Of a stretch of DNA of 64,000 bases, positions 33,782 through 41,985 are shown piece by piece. Origin of the DNA: an uncultured Chloroflexota bacterium (GTDB lineage: Bacteria > Chloroflexota > Dehalococcoidia > CAUJGQ01); contig CALFMN010000122.1 of NCBI GenBank assembly GCA_937879875.1, positions 1-64,000 on the forward strand, given 5' to 3'. Below the pieces are notes generated by a model. The model was not told where the DNA came from. It ran no database searches and saw only the letters and a list, made by a program, of their open reading frames with translations. The position numbers and the translations under genes are program-made. The stretch's first letter is position 1. The number at the start of each line of letters is the position of its first letter.

Positions 33782-34330
33782 TTGAGCGGCGTCGGCCCGG
33801 TATCGGCGTTCTACGTGCTGGCGGTGCTGTCGATCGGCTCAGCGCTGATGGTGATGGCGGCGCGCTCGATCATCCACGCCGTACTCTTTTTGGTGCTCTT
33901 CTTCGTCTCGCTGGCGGCGATGTTCGTGCTGCTCTCGGCCGACTTCGTCGCCGTGGCGCAGTTGCTGGTCTATGCCGGCGCGATCGGCGTGCTCGTGGTG
34001 TTCGCAATCCTGCTCACGCCGTCGCGCGAACAGCGCGGCATGGAGACGAAGTTCGTTGGGCCGGGCCTGCTGGCTGGCGCCGTCGTGGCCGGCACGGTGA
34101 TCTTCATCGCCTTCAACACCAACTGGCCGACGGCCTCGAACGACTTTCCCTCGACCGTGGACGCGATCGGTCAGGCGCTGCTCAACCGCTGGGCGCTGCC
34201 GTTCGAGATCGCCTCGGTGCTGCTGATCGCCGCGATGATCGGAGCGATCGTGATCGTCGGCGGGCGCGGCGTGGACCTCGACCCTGGCGCGGCGGGACCG
34301 TCGGCGCGGCTGGTGCGGAGGGAGCGCTAA
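33782..34330 (+). CDS. nuoJ: NADH-quinone oxidoreductase subunit J
   Basis: A 182-residue ND6-type membrane subunit with five hydrophobic helices. The conserved ADFVAVAQLLVYAGAIGVLVVFAI (in helix 3, about 57-80) includes the glycine-rich pi-bulge involved in coupling. The start is the TTG at 33782, after AGAGGAGAAGCGGG; no ATG or GTG fits. nuoK follows 1 base after the stop. Confidence 0.95.
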   Translation: MSGVGPVSAFYVLAVLSIGSALMVMAARSIIHAVLFLVLFFVSLAAMFVLLSADFVAVAQLLVYAGAIGVLVVFAILLTPSREQRGMETKFVGPGLLAGAVVAGTVIFIAFNTNWPTASNDFPSTVDAIGQALLNRWALPFEIASVLLIAAMIGAIVIVGGRGVDLDPGAAGPSARLVRRER

Positions 34331-34331
34331 C

Positions 34332-34643
34332 ATGGTTTCGCTCGAGCACTTCCTCGTCGTCGGCGCGGTACTGTTCGGCATCGGCCTGTGGATCGCGCTC
34401 TCGAAACGCAACGCGGTGCTGATCTTGATGGGCATCGAGATCATGCTGAACGCGGTGAACCTGACGCTGGTCGCGTTCTCACGCTTCGTGAAGTCGGATA
34501 CGCCGATCGCCGGCCATGTCTTCGTGATCTTCATCATCACCGTCGCGGCGGCGGAAGCCTCCGTGGCACTGGCGATGGTTGTCTCGGTCTACCGCAACCG
34601 CGGCACGATCGACGTCGACCAGATCGATCTGTTGCGGTTCTAA
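34332..34643 (+). CDS. nuoK: NADH-quinone oxidoreductase subunit K
   Basis: A 103-residue ND4L-type subunit with three helices. The conserved glutamates are visible in GIEIMLNAVNLTLVAF (about 36) and AAEASVALAMVVSVYR (about 75), part of the proton path. The size is standard. Start ATG 34332, 1 base after nuoJ. Confidence 0.96.
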   Translation: MVSLEHFLVVGAVLFGIGLWIALSKRNAVLILMGIEIMLNAVNLTLVAFSRFVKSDTPIAGHVFVIFIITVAAAEASVALAMVVSVYRNRGTIDVDQIDLLRF

Positions 34644-34706
34644 ACGGGAAGGGTGGAGCAGGGCATGCGGAGTTTCGCGCCAGGAGTCGAGGCGGCTCGC
34701 ACCCAT

Positions 34707-34734
34707 CTATTCCCTATTCCCTATTCCCTATTCC
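34707..34734. repeat. four tandem CTATTCC heptamers
   Basis: CTATTCC is repeated four times without error, ending 12 bases before the small ORF at 34747. Because seven is not a multiple of three, such arrays shift frame with each gain or loss, so they are expected between genes. Confidence 0.95.
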
Positions 34735-34746
34735 CTGGCGGCAGCC

Positions 34747-34941
34747 ATGTGGACTGAGCTGTTCCGCGTCAAAAACCGCTACATGGCCGAGGTGTGGCGT
34801 GAGCTGTTCAACGCCGAGGGCGTGGCGACGCAGGCCGTCGCGCTGGGCGACCCGAAGACCGCGGGCGACATGACGCCGCACGCGATCTACGTGCCCGACA
34901 GCAAGACCCACGTAGCCCTGGAGATCATGCGCAAGATTTGA
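34747..34941 (+). CDS. small conserved-looking protein between nuoK and nuoL (DUF2007-like)
   Basis: A 64-residue soluble protein starting MWTELFRVKNRYMAEVWREL and including LFNAEGVATQAVALGD and HVALEIMRKI. The pattern (helix, then a short strand ending in a stretch that becomes a second helix) resembles the DUF2007 or ferredoxin-like 'signal transducing' proteins of about this size that begin with xELxRVxNxxEAExxxxLLxAEGI. No Cys or His cluster, so not a metal protein. It is transcribed with nuoK and nuoL and may be an assembly or accessory factor; this is inference. Confidence 0.7.
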   Translation: MWTELFRVKNRYMAEVWRELFNAEGVATQAVALGDPKTAGDMTPHAIYVPDSKTHVALEIMRKI

Positions 34942-34967
34942 TTCACGCAACCCCGGGTTATGAATCT

Positions 34968-34993
34968 CCCCTCTCCCAGGATTGGGAGAGGGG
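34968..34993. repeat. palindromic element before nuoL
   Basis: CCCCTCTCCCA-GGAT-TGGGAGAGGGG: a perfect 11-bp stem. Followed by CCGGGGGTGAGGGCCGAG and the nuoL ATG 25 bases after the stem. Confidence 0.92.
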
Positions 34994-35018
34994 CCGGGGG
35001 TGAGGGCCGAGAGCGAGA

Positions 35019-37076
35019 ATGGACACCTTCCCGGAAGCACTCGCCTGGGCGATCTTCCTGCTGCCCGTCGGCTGCAGCCTGCTGATCACGCTGGCGCTGG
35101 CCACCGGCCTGCTGCGCCGCGGCCAGCTTCGCCTGGCCGGCTACCTCACCATCCTCGTGATCTTCGTCGCCTTCCTGCTCTCGCTCTGGGCGCTGAAAGC
35201 GGTCGATCACAACAGCGGCCACGCGCTGAGCTACACATCGCACCAGTGGCTGCAGTTCCCCGGCTTCAGCTTCACGCTCGGCCTGCGCGTGGACGGTCTT
35301 ACCGCGGTGATGCTCGTCGTCGTGACCAGCGTTTCGCTGCTCGTGCAGGTCTACTCGCAGGGTTACATGGAAGGCGACCCCGGCTACGGCCGCTACTACG
35401 CCTACATGTCGCTGTTCACCGCCTCGATGCTCGGGCTGGTGCTGTCGGACAGCATCCTCTTCCTCTTTGTGAATTGGGAGTTGGTCGGTCTCTGCTCGTT
35501 CCTGCTGATCGGCTTCTGGTTCCACAAGCCGAGCGCCGCCGCTGCCGCGAAGAAGGCGTTCATCACCACACGCGTTGGCGACGTCGGCTTCATGATCGCC
35601 ATCCTGATCATCTGGACGCACACCGGCACCTTCGACATCGCGCAGATCCACCATGCCGCGGTGGCTGGCGGCATCGGCTCGACCACGCTGACGCTGTTCG
35701 CGCTGGGCGTCTTCGCCGGCGCGGCGGGCAAGTCGGCGCAAGTGCCGCTGCACATCTGGCTGCCGGACGCGATGGAAGGCCCGACCCCCGTTTCCGCGCT
35801 GATCCACGCGGCGACGATGGTCGCGGCCGGCGTCTACCTAGTCGCCCGCTTCTTCCCGGTCTTTGCGGCCTCGAGCGGCGCTCTGCACACCGTCGCCTGG
35901 ATCGGCGCGATCACCGCGATCATTGCGGCGACGATGGGCGTGGTGAACCCGGACATCAAGAAAGTCCTGGCCTATTCGACGATCTCGCAGCTCGGCTACA
36001 TGATGCTGGGCCTCGGCTCCGGCGCCTACGTGGCGGCGATCTTCCACCTGATGAACCACGCCTTCTTCAAGGCGCTGCTCTTCCTCGGCTCCGGCAGTGT
36101 CAACAAGGCGACCAACACCTTCGACATGCGCCAGATGGGCGGCCTGCGCCGCGTGATGCCGATCACCTTCTGGACCTTCGTGATCGCCTCGCTCAGCCTG
36201 GCCGGCGTGCCGCCCTTCTCCGGCTTCTACAGCAAGGACGACATCCTGCACGCGGCCTGGAACGACAACAAGATCCTCTTTGCGCTCGGCTTCATCGTCG
36301 TCTTCCTCACCGCCTTCTACATGGCGCGCGTGATCTTCCTGACCTTCTTCGGTGAGTTTCGCGGCGGCGCGCCTCACCACGACCACTGGACCGAGGGTTG
36401 GACGGCGATCCCCGTCGCGGCCTCGGAGGGGCAGAACGTGCATGACTCGTCGGCGGTGGCCGCGGTGCTGCGGGCCGAGGAAGCGCACGAACTCGAAGGC
36501 GACGCTCACGGCGAGCACGAGGTTCACCCGCACGAGTCGCCCACCGTGATGCTGATCCCGCTGGTGGTGCTAGCCGTGCCGGCGGTGATCAGCTGGTTGG
36601 TGAACTATCACACGCACTGGTTCGGCGACCTGCTCAAGAACGCGCTGCCGGTCGGCACGCCCGAGCGCACCGACGAGGTCGTGAACTGGGGGCTGGCGAT
36701 CGCCTCGATCGCGATGGCGCTGGCGGGCATCTTCGTCGGCTACGTGATTTATCAGGCGCGGCGCGGCCTCGACGTGACCATGGGCCGGCTGCTGCGCCCG
36801 CTCTACGTGCTGTTCATGAACAAATGGTACGGCGATGTGATCGGCGAGGAGATCATCGCCCGCGGCCTCGTCTACCGCGGCGTGGCCTTCGCCAGCGAAA
36901 CGTTCGACACGTACGTGATCGACGGCGTCGCCAACGGCCTCGGCATGGTCACGAATCGCGGCGGCGCGGTGCTGCGCCGCGCCGCCAGCGGCGAGTTCCA
37001 GGCGTACGGCTTCATCTTCAGCGCCGGTGTGGCGATCATTGCCGTCGTGCTGGTGGTGATCGCCAGGACCAGTTAG
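35019..37076 (+). CDS. nuoL: NADH-quinone oxidoreductase subunit L
   Basis: A 685-residue ND5-type antiporter-like subunit. The core proton-pumping module includes LFVNWELVGLCSFLLIGFW (helix 5 Glu), LHIWLPDAMEGPTPVSALIH (lysine/histidine region) and YSTISQLGYMMLGLG. The long C-terminal lateral helix expected of NuoL is covered by about 530-685. A His/Glu-rich stretch (about 447-510, EGQNVHDSSAVAAV and AHELEGDAHGEHEVHPHES) is an insertion-like loop. ATG 35019. Confidence 0.97.
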   Translation: MDTFPEALAWAIFLLPVGCSLLITLALATGLLRRGQLRLAGYLTILVIFVAFLLSLWALKAVDHNSGHALSYTSHQWLQFPGFSFTLGLRVDGLTAVMLVVVTSVSLLVQVYSQGYMEGDPGYGRYYAYMSLFTASMLGLVLSDSILFLFVNWELVGLCSFLLIGFWFHKPSAAAAAKKAFITTRVGDVGFMIAILIIWTHTGTFDIAQIHHAAVAGGIGSTTLTLFALGVFAGAAGKSAQVPLHIWLPDAMEGPTPVSALIHAATMVAAGVYLVARFFPVFAASSGALHTVAWIGAITAIIAATMGVVNPDIKKVLAYSTISQLGYMMLGLGSGAYVAAIFHLMNHAFFKALLFLGSGSVNKATNTFDMRQMGGLRRVMPITFWTFVIASLSLAGVPPFSGFYSKDDILHAAWNDNKILFALGFIVVFLTAFYMARVIFLTFFGEFRGGAPHHDHWTEGWTAIPVAASEGQNVHDSSAVAAVLRAEEAHELEGDAHGEHEVHPHESPTVMLIPLVVLAVPAVISWLVNYHTHWFGDLLKNALPVGTPERTDEVVNWGLAIASIAMALAGIFVGYVIYQARRGLDVTMGRLLRPLYVLFMNKWYGDVIGEEIIARGLVYRGVAFASETFDTYVIDGVANGLGMVTNRGGAVLRRAASGEFQAYGFIFSAGVAIIAVVLVVIARTS

Positions 37077-37078
37077 AC

Positions 37079-37120
37079 ATGGTTTCAAAACCGGCGGGCG
37101 CCCGCCGGTTTTGAAACCAT
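37079..37120. repeat. 42-bp perfect palindrome between nuoL and nuoM
   Basis: ATGGTTTCAAAACCGGCGGG (start) reads to the centre at 37099/37100 and is mirrored exactly, with no loop: 21 bp in each arm. It begins 3 bases after the nuoL stop. It could be a terminator-like processing or attenuation hairpin within the operon, or a small mobile palindrome. Confidence 0.95.
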
Positions 37121-37154
37121 TGAGTCACCAGAACGGCGAAGGCAGGTTGTAGAC

Positions 37155-38627
37155 GTGCTGAGTGCCATCCTCTTTCTGCCGCTGGCCGGCGCCGTGGTCT
37201 GCGCCCTCTGGCCGCGCGAGCATGAGCAGTACGTGCGCTGGTGGGCGGCGCTCGTTTCGCTGGCCGCGTTCATCATCTCGGTCGTCGCCTTCGCGATGTT
37301 CGACCGCACGCAGTCTGCCGGCTTCCAGTTCATGGAGCATTTCACCTGGATCGACGCGCGTGAGATCGGTGGCGCCTTCACCCTGCAGTACAAAATCGGC
37401 ATCGACGGCCTCAGCATCCCCATGGTGCTGCTGACCACGGGCCTGACGCTGCTCTCAGTGCTGATCTCCTTCGGCGTGGGCCTGCGCCCGAAAGAGTACT
37501 TCGCCTGGATGCTCGTGCTGGAGACGGGCGTGCTCGGCGTGTTCCTCTCGCTCGACTTCCTGCTCTTCTTCCTCTTCTGGGAGGTTGAGCTGGTGCCGAT
37601 GTATCTGCTGATCTCGATCTGGGGCACGGGGCGCAAAGAGTATGCGGCGCTCAAGTTTGTGTTGTTCACCGTGGCCGGCTCGTCGTTGATGCTGGTCGGC
37701 ATCTTTCTGCTGCACTACAGCACCAACACCTTTGACTTCGAGCAGCTCAGCGGCGCCAACATTCAGAACACGATCGTGCCGATCAACCTGATCTTCTGGC
37801 TGATCCTGGCCGCGTTCTTCGTCAAGCTGCCGGTTTTCCCGTTGCATACCTGGCTGCCCGACGCGCACACCAACGCACCGACCGCGGTGAGCGTGCTGCT
37901 GGCTGGCGTGTTGCTGAAGATGGGCGGCTACGGCATTCTGCGCTGGGGTGTGAGCGTCTTCCCGCAGGCGGCGAAGAATTTCGCCCTGATCTTCGCGATA
38001 TTGGCGGCGATCAACATCATCTACGGCGCCTTCGTCGTGCTCAGGCAGCAGGACTTAAAGCGGCTGATCGCCTACTCGTCGGTCAGTCATATGGGCTACG
38101 TGCTGCTCGGCGTTTCGGCGCTGAAGCAGGTGGGGCTGACCGGCGCTTCGCTGCAGATGTTCACGCACGGCATGATCACCGGCCTGCTCTTCATCATGGT
38201 CGGCCTGATCTACGAACGCACGCACACGCGCGACATCGGCCAGATGTCCGGCCTGATGCGGAAGATGCCCGTCATCGGCGTGGCCTTCTATATCGCCGGC
38301 TTCGCCTCGCTCGGACTGCCGGCGATGGCGGGTTTCGTGGCCGAGCTGCTCGTCTTCCTCGGCACGTTCGACAAGTTCGTGCCGATGACGATCCTCGGCG
38401 TCGTCGGCGTGCTGCTCAGCGCCGGCTACATCCTCTGGATGCTGCAGCGCGTGCTCTGGGGTCCGCCGATGGAGCGCTGGGAGGGGCTGCGCGATACCCG
38501 CAACTGGTGGGAGATCGGCCCGGTGGTCGGGCTGATCGTCGCGATCATCTCTGTCGGCGTCTATCCGCTGTGGATCGTGGACGTGGTGCAGAACGGCGTG
38601 CAGCCGATCGTACACCGACTCGCCTGA
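37155..38627 (+). CDS. nuoM: NADH-quinone oxidoreductase subunit M
   Basis: A 490-residue ND4-type subunit with about 14 helices. Diagnostic segments are FLLFFLFWEVELVPMYLLI (helix 5 Glu), FPLHTWLPDAHTNAPTAVSV and KRLIAYSSVSHMGYVLLGV, with the lysines expected along the central hydrophilic axis. The GTG at 37155 is preceded by GGCAGG. A perfect 42-bp palindrome lies in the short gap after nuoL. Confidence 0.97.
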   Translation: MLSAILFLPLAGAVVCALWPREHEQYVRWWAALVSLAAFIISVVAFAMFDRTQSAGFQFMEHFTWIDAREIGGAFTLQYKIGIDGLSIPMVLLTTGLTLLSVLISFGVGLRPKEYFAWMLVLETGVLGVFLSLDFLLFFLFWEVELVPMYLLISIWGTGRKEYAALKFVLFTVAGSSLMLVGIFLLHYSTNTFDFEQLSGANIQNTIVPINLIFWLILAAFFVKLPVFPLHTWLPDAHTNAPTAVSVLLAGVLLKMGGYGILRWGVSVFPQAAKNFALIFAILAAINIIYGAFVVLRQQDLKRLIAYSSVSHMGYVLLGVSALKQVGLTGASLQMFTHGMITGLLFIMVGLIYERTHTRDIGQMSGLMRKMPVIGVAFYIAGFASLGLPAMAGFVAELLVFLGTFDKFVPMTILGVVGVLLSAGYILWMLQRVLWGPPMERWEGLRDTRNWWEIGPVVGLIVAIISVGVYPLWIVDVVQNGVQPIVHRLA

Positions 38628-38690
38628 CCGCTGGTGGCAACGCCGGCGATCGGCTGATCGTGAACCCGGTTCGAAGGACGGAGCCCGCGC

Positions 38691-40148
38691 GTGGATGACA
38701 TCACCCGGTTTCTTCCCGAGCTGATCGTGCTCGTCACCGCGGGCCTGGTCGTGCTCGTCGATCTGTTCGTGCCCGACAAGCGCGTGCTGCCCTGGCTGAC
38801 GCTGCTCGGCCTCGCCGTCTCGGCGGGCTGGACGGTCGGGCTGATCGTGGCCGGAGGGCAGGGCCGCGCGTTCGGCGACATGCTGCGCGTGGACGCCTTC
38901 AGCCTCTTCTTCCTGTTTCTGTTCCAGGCGGTCGCCGCCGTGGTCGTACTGTCCGCGATCGACTTCGTCGGCCAGATGCCGGACCGCCAGGGCGAGTTCT
39001 ACGCGCTGGTGCTGACCGTGGCCACGGGCGCGATGCTGCTGTCGGGCGCCAACGACCTGATCATGATCTTCATCTCGCTGGAGCTGACCAGCATCTCGCA
39101 GTACGCGCTGGCCGGCTTCATGCGCGACAGCCGCTCCAGCGAGGCTGGCCTCAAGTACCTGCTGCTCGGCGCGGTAAGCACGGCTACGCTGCTCTACGGC
39201 ATGGCGCTGCTCTTCGGCCTCACCGGCACGACCGCGTTGCCGGGCATCGCCACGGCGCTGCACAGCGCGAGCGACAACCTGCGCCCGGCCTACCTGCTGG
39301 CGGCGACGCTGCTGGCGGCGGGCTTCGGCTTCAAGATGGCGATCTTCCCCTTCCAGATGTGGGTGCCGGACGTGTATGAGGGTGCGCCGACGCCGGTTTC
39401 GGCCTATCTCTCGGTCGCCTCGAAGGCGGCGGCGTTCGCGATCGTGCTGCGCATCTTCTTCGAGGCGCTGGGCGACAGCCGCATCTCATCGGAGTGGGCC
39501 AACCTGTTCGCCGTGCTCGCCGCAATCTCGATGACGCTCGGCAACGTCGTGGCGATCCAGCAGCGCAACATCAAGCGGCTGTTCGGCTACTCCTCGGTGG
39601 CGCAGGCGGGCAACTTTCTGGTCGGCATCGCTGCCGTCTCGGCCTCAAGCGGTCGCTTCACGATCGGCGCCAGCGGCGTGCTCTTCTTCGTCGCCGCCTA
39701 CGCCTTCACCAATCTCGGCGCCTTCCTGGCGATCATCGCCATCTCCGACGCGATCGGCAGTGAAAACATCGCGGACTACGCCGGCCTCGGCCGGCGTGCG
39801 CCGTGGCTGGCGGCGATCCTCGCCTTCTGCCTCGTGTCACTCACCGGCCTGCCGCCCACCGCCGGCTTCTTCGCCAAGGTCTACATCTTCAACGCGGCGA
39901 TCCAGGCGAAGTTCGTCTGGCTGGTGGTGATCGCCGTGCTGAACACGCTCGTCTCCGCCGTCTACTATCTCGGCGTGCTGCGCGTGATGTACCTGGGCGA
40001 GTCGAAGGCCGAGGGCCGCGTGCGTGCGGGCCTGCCGATCAGCTTCGGCATGGCCGTCTCGGCGCTGGGCGTGCTGGTCTTCGGCGTGGCGCCCGGCCCG
40101 CTGCTCACCGCCGCGCAGAAAGCCGCCGACGTGTTCGCGGTGCACTGA
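38691..40148 (+). CDS. nuoN: NADH-quinone oxidoreductase subunit N
   Basis: A 485-residue ND2-type subunit, last of the cluster. It carries IFISLELTSISQYALAGF (helix 5 Glu), FPFQMWVPDVYEGAPTPVSA and KRLFGYSSVAQAGNFLVGI. The GTG at 38691 follows GGACGGAG. The three antiporter-like subunits L, M, N follow in the usual order. A MITE-like element begins about 55 bases after the stop. Confidence 0.97.
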   Translation: MDDITRFLPELIVLVTAGLVVLVDLFVPDKRVLPWLTLLGLAVSAGWTVGLIVAGGQGRAFGDMLRVDAFSLFFLFLFQAVAAVVVLSAIDFVGQMPDRQGEFYALVLTVATGAMLLSGANDLIMIFISLELTSISQYALAGFMRDSRSSEAGLKYLLLGAVSTATLLYGMALLFGLTGTTALPGIATALHSASDNLRPAYLLAATLLAAGFGFKMAIFPFQMWVPDVYEGAPTPVSAYLSVASKAAAFAIVLRIFFEALGDSRISSEWANLFAVLAAISMTLGNVVAIQQRNIKRLFGYSSVAQAGNFLVGIAAVSASSGRFTIGASGVLFFVAAYAFTNLGAFLAIIAISDAIGSENIADYAGLGRRAPWLAAILAFCLVSLTGLPPTAGFFAKVYIFNAAIQAKFVWLVVIAVLNTLVSAVYYLGVLRVMYLGESKAEGRVRAGLPISFGMAVSALGVLVFGVAPGPLLTAAQKAADVFAVH

Positions 40149-40202
40149 GGCGCGCGATGGGGCAGCGGGGGTTGGTGGAGCGCTCGTGACGCAGACGGCC
40201 GC

Positions 40203-40430
40203 GCGGGGCACCTAACCCTGACTTCCCGTGCGGGAAGTCTGTCCCTTCCCGAGGCGGGAAGGGACTTCTGGAGCGTTCCCAGCATCGTGCGACGGCGGCG
40301 AAGCGACGATGTCTTTGTGGGAGTCGCGGAAGGATCGTCTACTGCCTGGTCGGGTGCTCTCCACCCCAACCCTTCCTGTGTCGGGAAGGGACAGACTTCC
40401 CGCACGGGAAGTCAGGGTTAGGTGCCCCGC
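40203..40430. mobile_element. 228-bp MITE-like element with 48-bp perfect terminal inverted repeats
   Basis: Bases 40203-40250 are the exact reverse complement of 40383-40430. Each arm holds the hairpin GACTTCCCG-TG-CGGGAAGTC, followed by TGTCCCTTCCC, and a further G/C-rich hairpin just inside (GTCCCTTCCC-GAGGC-GGGAAGGGAC at 40241-40265; its counterpart 40370-40390). The 132-base centre is not protein-like. The right end is 27 bases before the ybeY ATG. The double-hairpin unit at 8052-8093 is related. No transposase of its own, and no clear target duplication could be assigned. Confidence 0.85.
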
Positions 40431-40457
40431 TTGGCTGCCACAGACGGGAGCTACCAG

Positions 40458-40949
40458 ATGAACCAGATCGACCTCGCGACCGACGGGCCGTTCGAGCAGC
40501 TCGGCCTCGATGCGTGGCTGCCGGCGCTGGCGGAGCGGGCGCTGGTGGCCGAGGGCATTGAGGGCGCGGCGCTGTCGGTGCTGATTACTGATGACGCGAC
40601 GGTGCGGGCGCTGAACCGGGAGTTCCGCGGCTACGACGAGCCGACCGACGTGCTCTCCTTCGGCCTGACCGAGCGCATGAAGCCGGCAGTGGACGGAGCG
40701 CCGCTCGGCGATGCCTTCGCGCTGCCGCCGGAGCTGAGCGAGCAGATCGGCGAGGTCGTGATCAGCTACCCGACTGCCGCGCGCCAGGCAGCCGAGCGCG
40801 GCCATCCAGTAAACGACGAACTGGCACTGCTGCTCGTGCACGGCATTCTGCATCTGCTGGGCCACGACCACTACGAGGCTGACGAGACCCGCGTTATGCG
40901 CGAGCGCGAGGCCGTGCTGCTGGGAGAGCCGTTTTGGCCGCGCGGCTGA
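40458..40949 (+). CDS. ybeY: endoribonuclease YbeY (rRNA maturation factor)
   Basis: A 163-residue zinc-dependent RNase acting in 16S rRNA maturation and ribosome quality control. The signature HGILHLLGHDHYEADE (about 126-141) supplies the three histidine ligands. LNREFRGYDEPTDVLSF (about 52-68) is the other conserved segment. The insertion between them (about 72-92) is somewhat longer than in E. coli. The ATG at 40458 follows GGGAG. The MITE-like element lies directly upstream and must contain or displace its promoter. Confidence 0.95.
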   Translation: MNQIDLATDGPFEQLGLDAWLPALAERALVAEGIEGAALSVLITDDATVRALNREFRGYDEPTDVLSFGLTERMKPAVDGAPLGDAFALPPELSEQIGEVVISYPTAARQAAERGHPVNDELALLLVHGILHLLGHDHYEADETRVMREREAVLLGEPFWPRG

Positions 40950-40986
40950 TGCCGGCCGTCGGCCCCCACCCTCTCGTCCGTGTTGG

Positions 40987-41016
40987 AAGTCTCCGACGGC
41001 TGCGCTGCGCTCTGGC
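40987..41016 (-). repeat. third copy of the dispersed 30-nt motif
   Basis: The reverse complement matches 8142-8171 at 29 of 30 bases. It is embedded in a broken copy of the CTCTCCCAATCCTGGG palindrome class: only the half CCCAATCCTGGGCGAAGGAG follows it. Confidence 0.85.
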
Positions 41017-41095
41017 TCCCAATCCTGGGCGAAGGAGCAGGGCGATCATGGGGAGGAAGGTCTGGAGGCACGTCGGGTTAACCGAGTTACGGTCA

Positions 41096-41821
41096 TCAAT
41101 CCTCAGGCCGCGCGGAGGAAGGCCGCGCGGCCGCTGCCCAACGCGCCCCGGTCTCCAGCCGCCGCCAGCGCGCGAACTGGCAGACCAGCACGGCCCCGAG
41201 CACGCAGCGCTGCGTGTTGCGGCGGCCACGCGCCGGCACGGGGCTCCGGCCAGCGCCGATCGCTTTGAACTGGCTATGGCCATTCTCGCTGGCCTGCGAG
41301 CGCAGCCGGTGGAAGCTGCGCCGTACCGGCGCCCCGGCGTCGCGCTGCGGCCGCGGCCCGCGGCGCGGGGCGATCCGGCGCCCGCCCGCGCCCGCGCCGC
41401 GATCGGGCAGCGGCGGGTCCTGGCAGGCGGTAGCGCCCCACCCGCAGCGCAGCGCCGCGGGCCGGCCGGCCCGCAGGGGCGCGGCCGCCTCGTGACGCCC
41501 GCTTGGCCGGCGTGCGCGTGGCGGCCCGCGGCAACCACACCGCCGCGACCGGCGTGCCCAGCGGCAGCGTCCCGCCGGAGACCCCGCCGTGCCCAGGGGC
41601 GCCGCGCCGGGAAGCTGCCGCCCAGCGTGCGCTGCTGCCGCAGCTAGATCATCGCTGGGGGGGCGGCTCCAGCACGCCGCGCAGAGCGGAGAGCGTGGCC
41701 AGAGGGCGCACGATCAGGATCCCCAGCGCCGTGCGGCCGCGCCGGTCGGCGGAGACGGCGGGACGCCCCGGCCGCGCGGGACCGGCGCCCGGGGCAGGCG
41801 CTCCACCAGGGCCAGCAGCAT
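41096..41821 (-). pseudogene. degenerate DDE transposase (wrecked insertion sequence)
   Basis: Transposase-like fragments appear on the minus strand in different frames. The 5' end reads MLLALVERLPRAPVPRGRG (from 41821), then, after a frameshift, GRTALGILIVRPLATLSALR. The 3' end reads SFHRLRSQASENGHSQFKAI, then VPARGRRNTQRCVLGAVLVC and QFARWRRLETGARW, stopping at 41096. The first part matches the N-terminus and the last the C-terminus of DDE transposases of the ISAs1/IS4-like kind that I recognise from soil Chloroflexi; the middle is scrambled and very G+C rich. No terminal repeats could be defined. The rest of the 1.2-kb gap 40950-42160 holds only repeats and a promoter. Confidence 0.7.
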
Positions 41822-41985
41822 GACACGCGGCGATCCGCTCGCGCCCAGCAGCCGGCCTCCTGCCCAGGGCTGGCAGCCCGCTGATCGGAGGCGGCCGCGG
41901 CGCGGACAGCCGCTGCGCGGCCGCGGCTTGATGCCCACGACGCGGTTCCCCCGATTCCCTCCCGGATCGCTCCACACCGGATCGT

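Noticed and set aside
40228..40461. Short ORFs beginning MREVCPFP on both strands of the MITE-like element
   Set aside because: They arise from the inverted arms being translated in both directions; no further similarity to proteins.
40934..41647. Long plus-strand open frame after ybeY
   Set aside because: Low-complexity Arg/Ala/Pro product antisense to the transposase remnant; no ribosome site.
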